64,000 nucleotides of DNA from NCBI GenBank assembly GCA_964444365.1, contig CAYUHJ010000001.1, positions 1-64,000 of the forward strand, read 5' to 3'. The stretch is from CAYUHJ01 sp964444365. Lineage in GTDB: Bacteria > Planctomycetota > Planctomycetia > Gemmatales > Gemmataceae. The notes under the pieces are model-generated. The model saw only the letters and a program-made list of their open reading frames with translations, was not told where the DNA came from and did not search any database. Positions 16,472-25,512 of the stretch are shown here, piece after piece (within the stretch, counting starts at the first letter, position 1; each line of letters starts with the position of its first letter). Both the position numbers and the translations under genes were made by a program.

Positions 16472-18739
16472 GGGAGTGGGTCTCGCCCGGTAGAACCGGT
16501 TCGCGAACACCCCTTCAAACGTGAACAAAAGTAACACCCCGATCAGCAGCCACGGGGTCAGGTCGATCGGGTGGTCGGTCGACGCCTCGATCACGTCGCG
16601 GAGCTTGAGGTTCTTCTCGGCGGGGATGATCGACTTCGGCCCGCAGACATCGGTGATCGCCTCGGGCGGGACTTTTGCGAGGTTCGACTCGTCGCCGGGG
16701 GCGTTCAGGCTGAAGCCTTCGCGCCACGACTTGTCCTCGGTCCTCAGCACGAAGTTGCCGGCCGTCAGGGTGCGGGTCGGGGGCAACTTGAACTCGGTCT
16801 GCTTGTCCGCGAGGTCGACGGTGCCGTCCCGCCCGGTGACGCCGGGGCCTTCCAGGATGAGCTTGCGCGCCTTCCCGCCCCCCTTCGGCACCGGCACGCT
16901 GACGGCCTGACCGGTGAGGTAGTTGAAGTTCGCGTCCGCCGCGGAGCCGCAGAGGTAGCGCACGAGCAGGTTCGGGAAGACGACGTACCACGAGTTCTCA
17001 GAGGTTTCCCAGTAGTCGTGCCACTTCCGTTCGGGCTTGTCCTCCCACGGCGTGTCCATCCGCGTCGTCAGGAGGAGCACCTTTCCGCCGCCCTTGATCG
17101 ACTTTTCCAGCAGCGCCGGCCGGCGGTCGGAGGGTTCGTCCGCGTCGTAGTAGACGACCACAGACGTGGACGGGGCTTCGACTTCCCAGAACTTCCAGGC
17201 GAGGCGCTTCTTCTTGAGGAAGTCGACGTTGCCGCGGAGTTGCCAGTCGCGGAACGGGGTCATGAACGGGTGCCGCAACGCCGCGTCGTCGATCGCCCAC
17301 GGCACGCCGACCTGGAACCGGTGAACGGGCGGCTTCGGGGCTTTCGGGTCGGCCGGCGGCGCGAACAGTTTCTCGGTTTCGACCACCTTGCCGAGTTTCC
17401 CCGGCAGCACCGCCCCCGGCTCGGCGTTGGCCGGGTCGTAAGCCGCCGGCGTGACCTGCTCCGGCCCGCCAGGGATGACGATGACCTTCCCGCCGCGGGC
17501 CGTGTAGTCCGCGAGCCGCGCCCACAGCGACGGCCCGCCGGCGATGCCGCGAGACGGGTCCGAGACGCTCAGCAGCACGACAGCTTCGTAGGGGCCGAGG
17601 TCGCCGATGTCGTCCGGCTTCTTCACGTCGCAGGCGAACTCTCCCTTGGTCTGGTGGGCGAGTTGCCAGTAGATGGCGTCGTCCGGGTCGTCGGCGATGG
17701 TCAGGATTTTCCGGGCTTCGCCGACGCGGAAGGTGGCGAAGCGGGTGTTGTTGAAGAGCAGCCGGTCCGGGGTTTCGAGCGTCACTTCGAGTTGGTGCAG
17801 CCCCGGTTTCAGGTCGCGGAAGGTGAACTGCACCGGTTGCGGCGTGCCGGCGGGGAGTCGCACGCTCCGCTTTTCCGGCGGCGTCGTTGCCCCGTCGAGC
17901 CGGCACTTCACGACCGCCTCCGGCACGTCCGGCCCGGTCGCGGCGACCGTGACATCGACCGTCACCGGCAGGTTTTGCGGGACGACTTGCGGGCGAATCG
18001 CTACGTCCATGATCGCCACGTCCGCCGGCTGGTCAACGCCGACGTCGACGTACAGGTGCGACACCGGCGGCTTCGTGACGCCGTCGCGGGCCTTCTTCAG
18101 GTCGTCCGCCCGCTCCGGGTTCCACGAGTTCGCGGTGCGGTCGGAAAAGATTGCCACCAGCTTCGGGGACGGGTCGGCGGCGTCCGCGTCCTTTTCCGCG
18201 GCTTGCAGCAGCCGGTACGCCGCCCCGAGCGCGGCCGTCACCGGCGGGCCGCCGCCGCGCGGCTCCTTGAACGCCTCCAGCTTCCGCCGGGCGTCCGACA
18301 CGGACTGCTCCCACGTCCCGACGGGGTCGACGGTGTCGAGCACCGCCACCCTGGACCCGGCCGGCAGGTCGTCGAGGAGTTCCAGCGCCCGCGCCCGCGC
18401 CTCGTCCAGCCGCGTCTTGTCGTTCGCGGCGTAGCCCATGCTCGGGCTGGTGTCGACGACGAACACCGCCGTCACCGGCTGATCCCCGAGCACTTTCAGG
18501 AACGACTGGCTTTCCACGACCGGCTGGTAGAGCGTGGCCGCGAACAGGGCGATGAGGACCACCCGCAGCAGCAGCAGCAGGAAGTGCCGCAGCCGCATCT
18601 TCCGCTGGTTGGTCTTCTGCTTGACCTTCAGGAAGCGGAACGCGGGAAACGGGAGCCGCTTCGGCTCCTGCTTCATGATGAGGTGCAACAGTACCGGCAG
18701 CCCGGCGAGCAAGACGCCCGCCACGATGATCGAGTGCAT
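16466..18739 (-). CDS. BatA/VWA-domain membrane protein
   Basis: A 757-residue protein. Two N-terminal membrane helices (about 3-21 and 53-71) form the BatA 'aerotolerance' domain typical of this group (LPVLLHLIMKQEPKRLPFPA). A von Willebrand A domain follows with the MIDAS motif DTSPSMG (96-102). The middle is beta-rich, probably extracytoplasmic, with a glutamine-amidotransferase-like GGKVIVIPGG stretch, and one helix (LLIGVLLLFTFEGVF) closes the C-terminus. Such proteins usually work with MoxR ATPases; a moxR gene lies 10 kb away, not adjacent. Its stop codon falls inside an inverted repeat. Confidence 0.85.
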   Translation of the reverse strand: MHSIIVAGVLLAGLPVLLHLIMKQEPKRLPFPAFRFLKVKQKTNQRKMRLRHFLLLLLRVVLIALFAATLYQPVVESQSFLKVLGDQPVTAVFVVDTSPSMGYAANDKTRLDEARARALELLDDLPAGSRVAVLDTVDPVGTWEQSVSDARRKLEAFKEPRGGGPPVTAALGAAYRLLQAAEKDADAADPSPKLVAIFSDRTANSWNPERADDLKKARDGVTKPPVSHLYVDVGVDQPADVAIMDVAIRPQVVPQNLPVTVDVTVAATGPDVPEAVVKCRLDGATTPPEKRSVRLPAGTPQPVQFTFRDLKPGLHQLEVTLETPDRLLFNNTRFATFRVGEARKILTIADDPDDAIYWQLAHQTKGEFACDVKKPDDIGDLGPYEAVVLLSVSDPSRGIAGGPSLWARLADYTARGGKVIVIPGGPEQVTPAAYDPANAEPGAVLPGKLGKVVETEKLFAPPADPKAPKPPVHRFQVGVPWAIDDAALRHPFMTPFRDWQLRGNVDFLKKKRLAWKFWEVEAPSTSVVVYYDADEPSDRRPALLEKSIKGGGKVLLLTTRMDTPWEDKPERKWHDYWETSENSWYVVFPNLLVRYLCGSAADANFNYLTGQAVSVPVPKGGGKARKLILEGPGVTGRDGTVDLADKQTEFKLPPTRTLTAGNFVLRTEDKSWREGFSLNAPGDESNLAKVPPEAITDVCGPKSIIPAEKNLKLRDVIEASTDHPIDLTPWLLIGVLLLFTFEGVFANRFYRARPTPG

Positions 18740-18778
18740 GCGGGCATTCTACCGGCCCGACTGCTCGGGATGGTTCTT

Positions 18779-18876
18779 TCTCCCTCCCCCTCGAGGGGGG
18801 AGGGTTGGGGTGGGGGTGATGTCTTCCTCCCTGAAGCGACCCCTCCCCCAATCCTGCCCCATCCCAGGGGGAGGTG
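18779..18876. repeat. C/G-rich repeat pair (CCCTCCCC...GGGGTGGGGGTG type)
   Basis: Two oppositely oriented C/G-run copies (18779-18823 and 18838-18876). The left one holds a CCCTCCCCCTCGAGGGGGGAGGG hairpin. It fills most of the 174-bp gap between the YdjM-like and BatA genes. Similar pairs occur at 51861-52010 and 54026-54160. Confidence 0.8.
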
Positions 18877-18913
18877 ACCAGAAAAAGTGTCGTCGGACCT
18901 TTATGCAACGTCT

Positions 18914-19678
18914 TCACCGCCGGGGTTCGGCCTTCGCCGGCGAGGCGGGCTCGACGCGGGAGCCGATCGCGGCGGGGGCGGGCGTCGTGCCCCCGGACAG
19001 GGCCTGCCGCACCGGGGCGGGGAGTTGCCAGGTCTCGATCGGGTGGGACTTGTAGTCCACCCACGCGGTGAACCCGAGCGTCCCGAGCAGGCCGTAGCAC
19101 GCGGCGGTGGCCGGCCACGACGGGGAGAAGAACTTCATCGCGCTGCCGGCGAACTGGTTGAACCGCAGGCGGACGCCGTTGAAGTCGACCGCGTAAATCT
19201 CGTCGAGGATCAGGTGCGACAGGAACCCGAGCATGATGCCGACGGCCAGCAGCAGCCGAATGCCGCGGTCCGGGCTGCTGTACTCCAGGTACACGATCAG
19301 CCCGGCGATCAGCATCGCGGGGATGCTGTGGAACATCCCGCGGTGGACGGAGATTTTTCGGATCACCTGCGCCATGCCGTACCGGACGGCGAGGTACGCC
19401 ACCCCGAGCGTGGCGAGGACGCCCTCGTGCGTCAGCCCGGCGGCCATCATCCGCGGGATGAGCAGCAGCGGGATGATGACCCCCGCGAGGGCGGAGAGTT
19501 CCCGGACCGGCCGGCCGGAGTCGCTGTCGAGGTCCGGCAGCATCCCGCCGACGGCGGTCAGCCCGGCCGCCAGGCACGCCGCCTGCGGGTCGAACCCGGC
19601 GGCCTTCGTCGCGGCGACGCCGTACAGGAGGCCCGTCGCCGTCGACACCGTCATGTGCATCCGGAACCCGGCCATCAT
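18914..19678 (-). CDS. YdjM/DUF457-family inner-membrane putative metal hydrolase
   Basis: A 254-residue polytopic membrane protein of the LexA-binding, membrane-bound predicted metal-dependent hydrolase family (PF04307 type). Conserved polar motifs sit between helices: GGMLPDLDSDSGRP, SVHRGMFHSIP and SHLILDEIYAVDF, which together could hold a metal. The start at 19678 (MMAGFRMHM) has GGAGG five bases upstream; a longer frame reaching 19948 runs through the inverted repeat and is rejected. The C-terminal tail is Pro/Ala-rich and cytoplasmic or disordered. Biological function is not established. Confidence 0.8.
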   Translation of the reverse strand: MMAGFRMHMTVSTATGLLYGVAATKAAGFDPQAACLAAGLTAVGGMLPDLDSDSGRPVRELSALAGVIIPLLLIPRMMAAGLTHEGVLATLGVAYLAVRYGMAQVIRKISVHRGMFHSIPAMLIAGLIVYLEYSSPDRGIRLLLAVGIMLGFLSHLILDEIYAVDFNGVRLRFNQFAGSAMKFFSPSWPATAACYGLLGTLGFTAWVDYKSHPIETWQLPAPVRQALSGGTTPAPAAIGSRVEPASPAKAEPRR

Positions 19679-20124
19679 GCCCTCCTTGCCCGCACGGGGC
19701 GGGCGAGGGCTTGTACCGTCCCGGCCGCGGCCGTCAAGCCAGGCCGGCCCCAGTGGCAGGGCGACGCCGTGCGTTAAAGTAGGCAACTCGCTCCGCGAGT
19801 TGCGGGCGCATGTCCCGAGAACACAACACTCTTTTTTCAAGGGATGACGCGCAGTCACTCGCGGAGCGAGTGACCTACTGAATCCGGCCGAACTTGAATC
19901 TTTGCGTCGCCCTGGCCCCAGTGGGTGCCCGCCAGATTTTGGCGACACACTGACGCTGGCACGAGCACTGCCACTTTTTCACTTGAACAGCAGTGATGGT
20001 GTCCGTGTCGGTGACAGTGCAGAGGGAGCAGTCTCAAAATCCGCAGGGACACCCGGCCCCAGCCGGTCACGCGCGGCCCCTTCCCGGCCTGCGTACAATT
20101 CGCCACCGAACTGGGGGCTGAGCC
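19679..20124. other. Divergent intergenic region, 446 bp
   Basis: It separates the YdjM-like gene (leftward) from the HtrA-like gene (rightward). It contains the CTCGCTCCGCGAG palindrome pair at 19777-19880 and an outer inverted similarity (CAGGGCGACGC around 19757, GCGTCGCCCTGG around 19903). The remainder holds nothing recognisable. Confidence 0.6.
19777..19880. repeat. Pair of CTCGC-GCGAG palindromes in opposite orientation
   Basis: AACTCGCTCCGCGAGTT at 19785-19801 and GTCACTCGCGGAGCGAGTGAC at 19854-19874. Flanking AGTAGG / CCTACT also pair, giving a larger inverted repeat. The same core occurs at 43327-43345. Confidence 0.85.
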
Positions 20125-21132
20125 ATGTCGCGATTTTGGCAGAACTTCATCAACGACGGGAGCACCGTCGACCCCGACGACACCCGCCCGCGGGCGGAGC
20201 CGTCCGAAGGGGAGGCACTGGATGCGTTCTCGAACGTCGTCGTCCGTGTCGCCGAGACCTTGCGGCCGGCGGTCGTCAACCTCCGTACCGGGGGCGGCAG
20301 CCGTGGCGGGTCGGGGTCGGGGGTGCTGTTCGCCGGGGACGGGTTTCTGCTGACGAACCACCACGTGGTTGCCGGCGCGAAGACCGTTCGCGTCCGGTTG
20401 CACGACGGCACCGAACTCGGCGGCCGGGTCGTCGGCAACGACCCGTGGACCGACCTCGCCGTGGTGCAAGCGGAAGGGTCCGGGTTGCCGTTCGCGACCC
20501 TCGGGGACTCGGCTGCCGTGCGGGTCGGGCAGCTCGTGGTGGCGATCGGCAGCCCGCTCGGGTTCGAGTCGACCGTGACGGCCGGCGTCGTCAGCGCCCT
20601 CGGGCGGACCCTCCGGAGCGTGTCCGGGCACCTCGTCGACAACGTGATCCAGACCGACGCGGCGCTGAACCCCGGCAACAGCGGCGGCCCGCTGGTCGAC
20701 GGCCGGGGCCGGGTCATCGGCATCAACACGGCCGTGATCCAGCCGGCCCAGGGGATCTGCTTCGCGGTCCCGGTCGACACGGCGAAGACGATCCTCCCGC
20801 AGTTGATGGCCCGCGGCCGGGTCACTCGCGGCTACCTCGGGCTGCACGCCCGGCAGGTGCCGATCGCACCGGACGTCGCCCGCACGTTCGCCCTGACCCA
20901 GAAGACCGGCGTCGAGATTCAACTGCTCGAAGAGGACGGCCCCGCCGAGACCGCCGGGCTCTGGGTGGAGGACGTCCTCATCGGCTACGCCGGAAGGCCG
21001 GTCGCCGCGGTGGAAGACCTGCACCGGCTGCTGACGCAACTTCCGGTGGGCGACCCGCAGACGGTCGTCCTGCTCCGGGACGGCAAGCGCATCACCCGGA
21101 CCGTGCGGGCGGCGGAGTACCAAACGACGTAG
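20125..21132 (+). CDS. HtrA/DegP-like trypsin-fold serine protease with one PDZ domain
   Basis: A 335-residue protein. The protease domain (about 35-225) holds the catalytic triad: H80 in TNHHVV, D110 in DPWTDLAVV and S186 in LNPGNSGGPL. One PDZ domain (about 235-325) includes GYLGLHARQVP and EEDGPAETAGLWVEDVLIGY. There is no N-terminal signal peptide or membrane helix, unusual for HtrA, so it may be cytoplasmic, or the start could be further upstream. It is expected to degrade or chaperone misfolded proteins. It is divergent from the YdjM-like gene and converges with a small gene 9 bp away. Confidence 0.9.
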   Translation: MSRFWQNFINDGSTVDPDDTRPRAEPSEGEALDAFSNVVVRVAETLRPAVVNLRTGGGSRGGSGSGVLFAGDGFLLTNHHVVAGAKTVRVRLHDGTELGGRVVGNDPWTDLAVVQAEGSGLPFATLGDSAAVRVGQLVVAIGSPLGFESTVTAGVVSALGRTLRSVSGHLVDNVIQTDAALNPGNSGGPLVDGRGRVIGINTAVIQPAQGICFAVPVDTAKTILPQLMARGRVTRGYLGLHARQVPIAPDVARTFALTQKTGVEIQLLEEDGPAETAGLWVEDVLIGYAGRPVAAVEDLHRLLTQLPVGDPQTVVLLRDGKRITRTVRAAEYQTT

Positions 21133-21141
21133 GGTTCGCCC

Positions 21142-21333
21142 TCACGCCGCCCGGAGCTTCGGCTGCGCGGGCACGACCTTCCAGCCGTTCCCTTGCCAGG
21201 TGAACACGATTTCTTCGTGCCCCCGCCACGCGACGACGTACTTCCCGACGACGGCCCCGACGTGCCAGCCGTTGTGGCGAAGTTGGTCGAAGTCGGGCCG
21301 GATCACGTCGGCCGGTTCGGGCTTGTGCGACAT
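21142..21333 (-). CDS. Hypothetical protein, 63 aa
   Basis: A small protein (MSHKPEPADVIRPDFDQLRH, then an alternating hydrophobic/polar stretch GKYVVAWRGHEEIVFTWQG) that would fold as a short beta-sheet. I do not recognise a family. It fits neatly between the HtrA-like gene and the lipoprotein gene on the minus strand, with GC-rich codon use. GAGAGG lies about 15 bases upstream of the ATG, which is a weak ribosome-binding site. Confidence 0.5.
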   Translation of the reverse strand: MSHKPEPADVIRPDFDQLRHNGWHVGAVVGKYVVAWRGHEEIVFTWQGNGWKVVPAQPKLRAA

Positions 21334-21419
21334 CGGAGTCGTGCCTCTCGGGAACCCGCGGAAGCGGGGATGCTGGGGAGAGTGACTCCTGCTTCATCGG
21401 CCGCCGTGCGCGCCGGGGT

Positions 21420-22247
21420 TCACCGCTTCGGCCCGCCGGCGGGGACCACGTCACCGGGGCCGGTCGGGATGGGCAGGTCGCCCGGACTGTGCGGGGGTTC
21501 GGCGAACGCGGCCGGGCCGGTCAGCCCCGCGACGGCGGCCGGATGGGGGGGGTCGACCTGCTTGAACAGTCGGGCCACCGTCGGCCGGCGGACGGCGGCG
21601 GTTTCCTCCGCTTCGCCCCCCGGCAGGAACGGGATCGGCACCTTCGGCAGCGGCTCCCCGGCGAGCAGCGTCTCTTGGTGGACGCTCCCCTTGCTGAACG
21701 GCCCGGCCCCGAACACCCAGGTATCCTTCAGCGTGCTGACGGACTCGACCGCCCCGGACTGCCAGACGGCCCGGCCGGTGGTACGGTGGTACGCGAACAC
21801 CGCCAGCTTCGCGACCCCCTTCTGGTCGGTCTTCTTCACGAGCGCGATCTCGGGAATCTGCGTCGGCTGGCCCGGCACGAACGCGGGCACGGACATCTGC
21901 GGCACGCCGAACAGCAGGCTGTGGCGGTCGGTCCCGACGCCCCCGGAGCGGGCTTCGACGACGTACTGCGCCTTGGTCCGGTCTTCCAGCAGCATCGCCC
22001 CGTGGGCGAGCAGTTGTTGCCGCAGGGTGCTGACGACGTACCCCTTGTCGACGACGCCGTCGAGGTACTGGGTGTCGAGGAAGACGGGCTTTCCCGCCAG
22101 CGGGGAGAAGTCGAACTTGGCGACGGCCTCGTCGACGGCCTGGGAGACGAGCAGCATCTCGGACGCGGTCCGGGACGTGTCCGTCACCCGCGTCGTCCCG
22201 CAGCCGGCGACGCCGCACACGAGCGCGATTCGGAGAGTGGCCTTCAT
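21420..22247 (-). CDS. Planctomycete lipoprotein
   Basis: A 275-residue predicted lipoprotein: signal peptide with lipobox VAGC (Cys16), then a beta/alpha domain (FDFSPLAGKPVFLDTQYLDG; LRQQLLAHGAMLLEDRTKAQ) and a Gly/Pro-rich tail. It resembles a family of planctomycete lipoproteins with a GNA1162/CsgG-like fold region that I recall as DUF6655; that name is from memory. The Lys-rich KKTDQKGVAKLAVFAYHRTTG region matches a domain in which a transported or signalling role has not been shown. It sits 33 bp downstream of the HEAT/TPR gene. Confidence 0.65.
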   Translation of the reverse strand: MKATLRIALVCGVAGCGTTRVTDTSRTASEMLLVSQAVDEAVAKFDFSPLAGKPVFLDTQYLDGVVDKGYVVSTLRQQLLAHGAMLLEDRTKAQYVVEARSGGVGTDRHSLLFGVPQMSVPAFVPGQPTQIPEIALVKKTDQKGVAKLAVFAYHRTTGRAVWQSGAVESVSTLKDTWVFGAGPFSKGSVHQETLLAGEPLPKVPIPFLPGGEAEETAAVRRPTVARLFKQVDPPHPAAVAGLTGPAAFAEPPHSPGDLPIPTGPGDVVPAGGPKR

Positions 22248-22280
22248 GCGGGGCGCACGATACCGCGAACCCCGGGGGTG

Positions 22281-22979
22281 TCAATCCCCGTCGCGGGGGT
22301 CGGACCCGAGAGCCGCTTCGAGCTGGCGGACGGCGTGGGCGACCTCGTCGAGGCCGGGGTGGATGGCGACCGCCTGGCGAAAGGCGCGGAGGGCGGCGGT
22401 CGGCCGGTTGAGCCGGAGGTAGCACTGTCCCAGCCCGGCGGCGGCCCCGAAGTGGACCGGGTTCAGCCGCAGCACGGCCTCGCAGTCGGCGGCGGACCGG
22501 GCGTACTCGCCGCGGCGGAAGTACAGGATCGCCCGCTGGTTGTAGGCCTCGGCGAAGTCCGGGGCTTCGCGGATGAGGTCGTCGAACGCGGCCATCGCCT
22601 GGGCGAAGTCCGGCAGGGTGGCCGCCTGCCGCAGCAACACCCCGTGGTCGGGGGCCGACCCGCGGAACCAGACTTCCCACAGGGCGTCGGCGGCGAGCGT
22701 CCGGACGAACTCGTCCCGGTCGTGGAGGGCGTGGCCGAGGGCGGCGTTCGACCCGCGGAAGGTGCCGAGGAGCCCGAGGGCCAGCGCCGCGGCCCGGCGG
22801 GTGCCGGCGTCCGAGGCGGTCTGGAGCAACCGGTGCAGGGTGCCTTCCGAGTACCGCGTCCGGACCTCGTCGCGGAACGCCCGCATGGCGGCCTGCGTCC
22901 CGGCCAGGAGGAGGTCCGGGTCGTCGCCGGGGCGGGGCTGGGGGAGCTTGGCGTAGGCGTCGAGGAGCACCGAGGACAC
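22281..22979 (-). CDS. HEAT/TPR-repeat protein
   Basis: A 232-residue soluble protein that starts at GTG. The first half resembles HEAT-like helices (TRRAAALALGLLGTF, DRDEFVRTLAADALWEVWF) and the second half has TPRs (FAEAYNQRAILYFRRGEYAR, HFGAAAGLGQCYLRLNRPTA, ALRAFRQAVAIHPG). It is probably an adaptor. It lies between a kinase gene upstream and the lipoprotein gene downstream on the same strand. The combination of HEAT and TPR is frequent in planctomycete kinase neighbourhoods, but no interaction can be shown here. Confidence 0.75.
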   Translation of the reverse strand: MSSVLLDAYAKLPQPRPGDDPDLLLAGTQAAMRAFRDEVRTRYSEGTLHRLLQTASDAGTRRAAALALGLLGTFRGSNAALGHALHDRDEFVRTLAADALWEVWFRGSAPDHGVLLRQAATLPDFAQAMAAFDDLIREAPDFAEAYNQRAILYFRRGEYARSAADCEAVLRLNPVHFGAAAGLGQCYLRLNRPTAALRAFRQAVAIHPGLDEVAHAVRQLEAALGSDPRDGD

Positions 22980-23062
22980 GGGAGAACCCTCGCGGGGCGG
23001 GCCGGCGACTGGATTCTATCCGAACTCCGCGGCGGGATGAAGGTCGTCCGTCGGGCGGGCCG

Positions 23063-24914
23063 TCACTTCGGGCCGCGGGCGATGCCTTCCGGGGTCCGCA
23101 GCCACTCCAGCTTTTCGGGCACCTTGCCCTTGAGGTTGGTCTCGTTCCGCTTCATGGCGGTCGCGACGGCCTGGGCGAAGTCCGGGTGGTGCTTCAAGAA
23201 CTCGACGAGGAGCATCTCCGCGAAGGTCAGCTTCGGCTTTGCCTTCGCAAACGGCTTCTTCTCCAGCTCCGTCACGACAGCGGCGAACAGGTCGACGGAC
23301 TCCGCGGCCCGGTCCCGGTGGGCGAGGACGACGGCCCGGCCGAGCTTGCCGGGCACGTCGGACAGGTTTTCGATGAACCGCTTGAGCGGGTTGCCATCGA
23401 GCTTCTTCGGCAGGTCGGAGGTCCAGTCGGCCCACTTCTCGCGGGCCACCTCGGCGGTCCAGTCGATGTGCTTCACTTCCACGGCGTTGAACACCCGCTC
23501 CGCGTCGTCGAGACGGTGGTCTTTCACGTAGAGCAGTCCGAGTTCGATCCCGGCGTCGAGCACGTCCGCGGGCCGGGCGGTGGGGTTCTCCCACTTCGCG
23601 AGCAGGACCCGTTCCTTCGCGGTGACGACCTTCACCGGCGGGTGGGCCTCCGGCAGGCCGGCGACCGGATGCGGCTCGGTGTGCGGCGGGGTCGGGGAGG
23701 CGTTCAACTTGCCGAACGCCCACCACCCGGCCACGCTCAGCCCGGCGAGCACCACGACGCCGGCCGCCGCGACCACCCACTTCCCGCCAGCGGCACCCGC
23801 GGCGGGCCGCTGCAACGGCACGGGGCCGCTCCCGGAGGCGAAGTCGCGGAACGTCGATCCGGAGCCGGAGATCGAACCCGGCGGACCGCCGAGCGGCTGC
23901 GCCCCCGACTGAAGGACGCCGGACCCGAGCTTGGTTCCCGATTCCCCGAGGCCCGTTCCGGACAGCGACACGGCCGCGCCGGCCGACAGGCCGCGCTGGA
24001 CCTTGGCCNNNNNNNNNNTCCCGGATCACGTCGCGGGCCGTCTGGTAGCGGTCCTCCGGTGCCTTCGCCATCATCTTGTGGACGAGGGCGCACAGGTCGG
24101 GCGGCAGGTCCGGGCGGATGTCGGCCAGGGGAACCGGGTCGTTCTGGACGTGCTGGACGGCCACCTCGAAGGCGGTCGCGCCCTTGAACGGCGGGTGCCC
24201 CGCCAGCAGGTGGTAGCAGGTCACCCCGAACGAGTAGATGTCCGACCGGTGGTCGACGGTCAGCCCCTTCACCTGCTCCGGGGACATGTACAGCGGAGTG
24301 CCGAGCGTGACGCCGCTCTGCGTCAGGTTCACCGCCGCGGGTCCGTCGTCCGTCCCGGCGAAGTACCGGGACAGCCCGAAGTCCGTGACCTTCACTTCGA
24401 CCTTGCGGGTGAGCAGGATGTTTTCCGGCTTGATGTCGCGGTGGACGATGCCGAGTTCGCTGGCGCGCTGCAGGGCGGCGGCGATCTGGCGGATGATCAG
24501 CAGCGCGACCGGCAGTTCGGGCGGCCCCTTCCGGGCGAGGAACTCGCGGAGGTTCCGGCCGTCGACGTATTCGAGGGCCATGTACCGCAGCCCGTCGTGC
24601 TCGCCGATGGCGTACACCTGGACGATGTTCGCGTGGGTGACGCGGGCCACCGCCTCGGCCTCGCCCTGGAACCGCTTCAGCGCGGTCGGGTTCGCGTTCA
24701 GGTCGTTGCGGAGGAGCTTGAGGGCGACTTCCCGCTTCAGGGACTGTTGCCGGGCGAGGTACACCTGGCCCATCCCGCCCTGGCCGAGCTTGCGGAGGAT
24801 GAGGTAGTCCCCCAGCGACTTGCCCGTGAGGTCGACGGTTCCCTCGACCGGCGCGGGGGCGGCGGGCGGCGGGCCGTCGGACACGGCGAGCGGGTCGGGG
24901 GACGGGTCGGCCAT
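23063..24914 (-). CDS. Membrane Ser/Thr protein kinase (contains assembly gap)
   Basis: A PknB-like kinase broken only by a run of N at 24009-24018. The N-terminal piece holds Gly-loop GQGGMG (44-49), VALKLL lysine (66), HRDIKPEN (158-165), DFG (178-180) and the TPLYMSPEQ activation segment. The C-terminal piece resumes after the gap in another frame (AKVQRGLSAGAAVSLSG), has one membrane helix (VVAAAGVVVLAGLSVAGWWA) and a roughly 240-residue extracytoplasmic region with no recognised domain. The frame change across N is an artefact of unknown gap length, not proof of a frameshift. The start at 24914 (MADPSP) is preferred to one at 24947. Exact length is unknown. Confidence 0.85.
24009..24018. 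other. Assembly gap (10 N)
   Basis: Ten unresolved bases inside the kinase gene; the real missing length may differ. The flanks fit the end of a kinase domain and the start of its linker. Confidence 1.
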
Positions 24915-25024
24915 CGGCGGGCTGCTCCGTGGCGGGTGGGCGTACAAGGGTCAACACGGGACGCGGGTGCCGATTACACGCCTCAGTGATTGTACTGCCC
25001 CGCCGGCGGGGAATCCTCCCGCGA

Positions 25025-25450
25025 TCACTTCGCCTTGCGGTGAACCGCCACGACGACGCCGGTCCCCTCCTTGGACTCGAACGCCGTGGGACGGTCCTTC
25101 CCCGGTTCGGCGAACGCGAGGACGAGGGTGTCGCCGTCGACCTTCGCGATGCCGAGGAGGAGTTTGTCCTTGTACCGGCCGGTCGTCGGCTTCATGTCGA
25201 TCGTCGCGGGGGTCTTCGACAGGTCGACCGTAAACGTCCCCTTGGCGGGCGGCGTTTTCGACCCGTCGACCGGGGTGACCGAGTAGGTTTCGCCGTCGTG
25301 GATCCGGATGGCCCCCTTCAGGCCCGGGTCTTCTTTCCCGTCGCGGACGGCGGACTCGATGACCCACTTGCCGGCGAACGCTTCCGGCTTGTCGGCGGCG
25401 ACGGCGGCAAACGCTCCGAAGAGCAGGGCGGTGACGGCGAACGGTTTCAT
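25025..25450 (-). CDS. TIGR03067-domain secreted protein
   Basis: A 141-residue protein with a signal peptide (MKPFAVTALLFGAFAAVAA) and the TIGR03067 layout: FAGKWVIESAVRDGKE, IRIHDGETYSVTP, a beta-strand core ATIDMKPTTG and the closing GKDRPTAFES. The ATG at 25450 opens the signal peptide; the open frame extends upstream to 25972 but only as a shadow of other genes. Function is unknown. It is a paralogue of the protein at 7521-7952 and stands between the kinase gene at 23063 and a small unknown gene. Confidence 0.85.
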   Translation of the reverse strand: MKPFAVTALLFGAFAAVAADKPEAFAGKWVIESAVRDGKEDPGLKGAIRIHDGETYSVTPVDGSKTPPAKGTFTVDLSKTPATIDMKPTTGRYKDKLLLGIAKVDGDTLVLAFAEPGKDRPTAFESKEGTGVVVAVHRKAK

Positions 25451-25512
25451 GGCGGCACTCAAGTGACGAGGGAATCCACGAGCCGGGGCGAGGGGGGTCC
25501 GTGTCGGGAACG

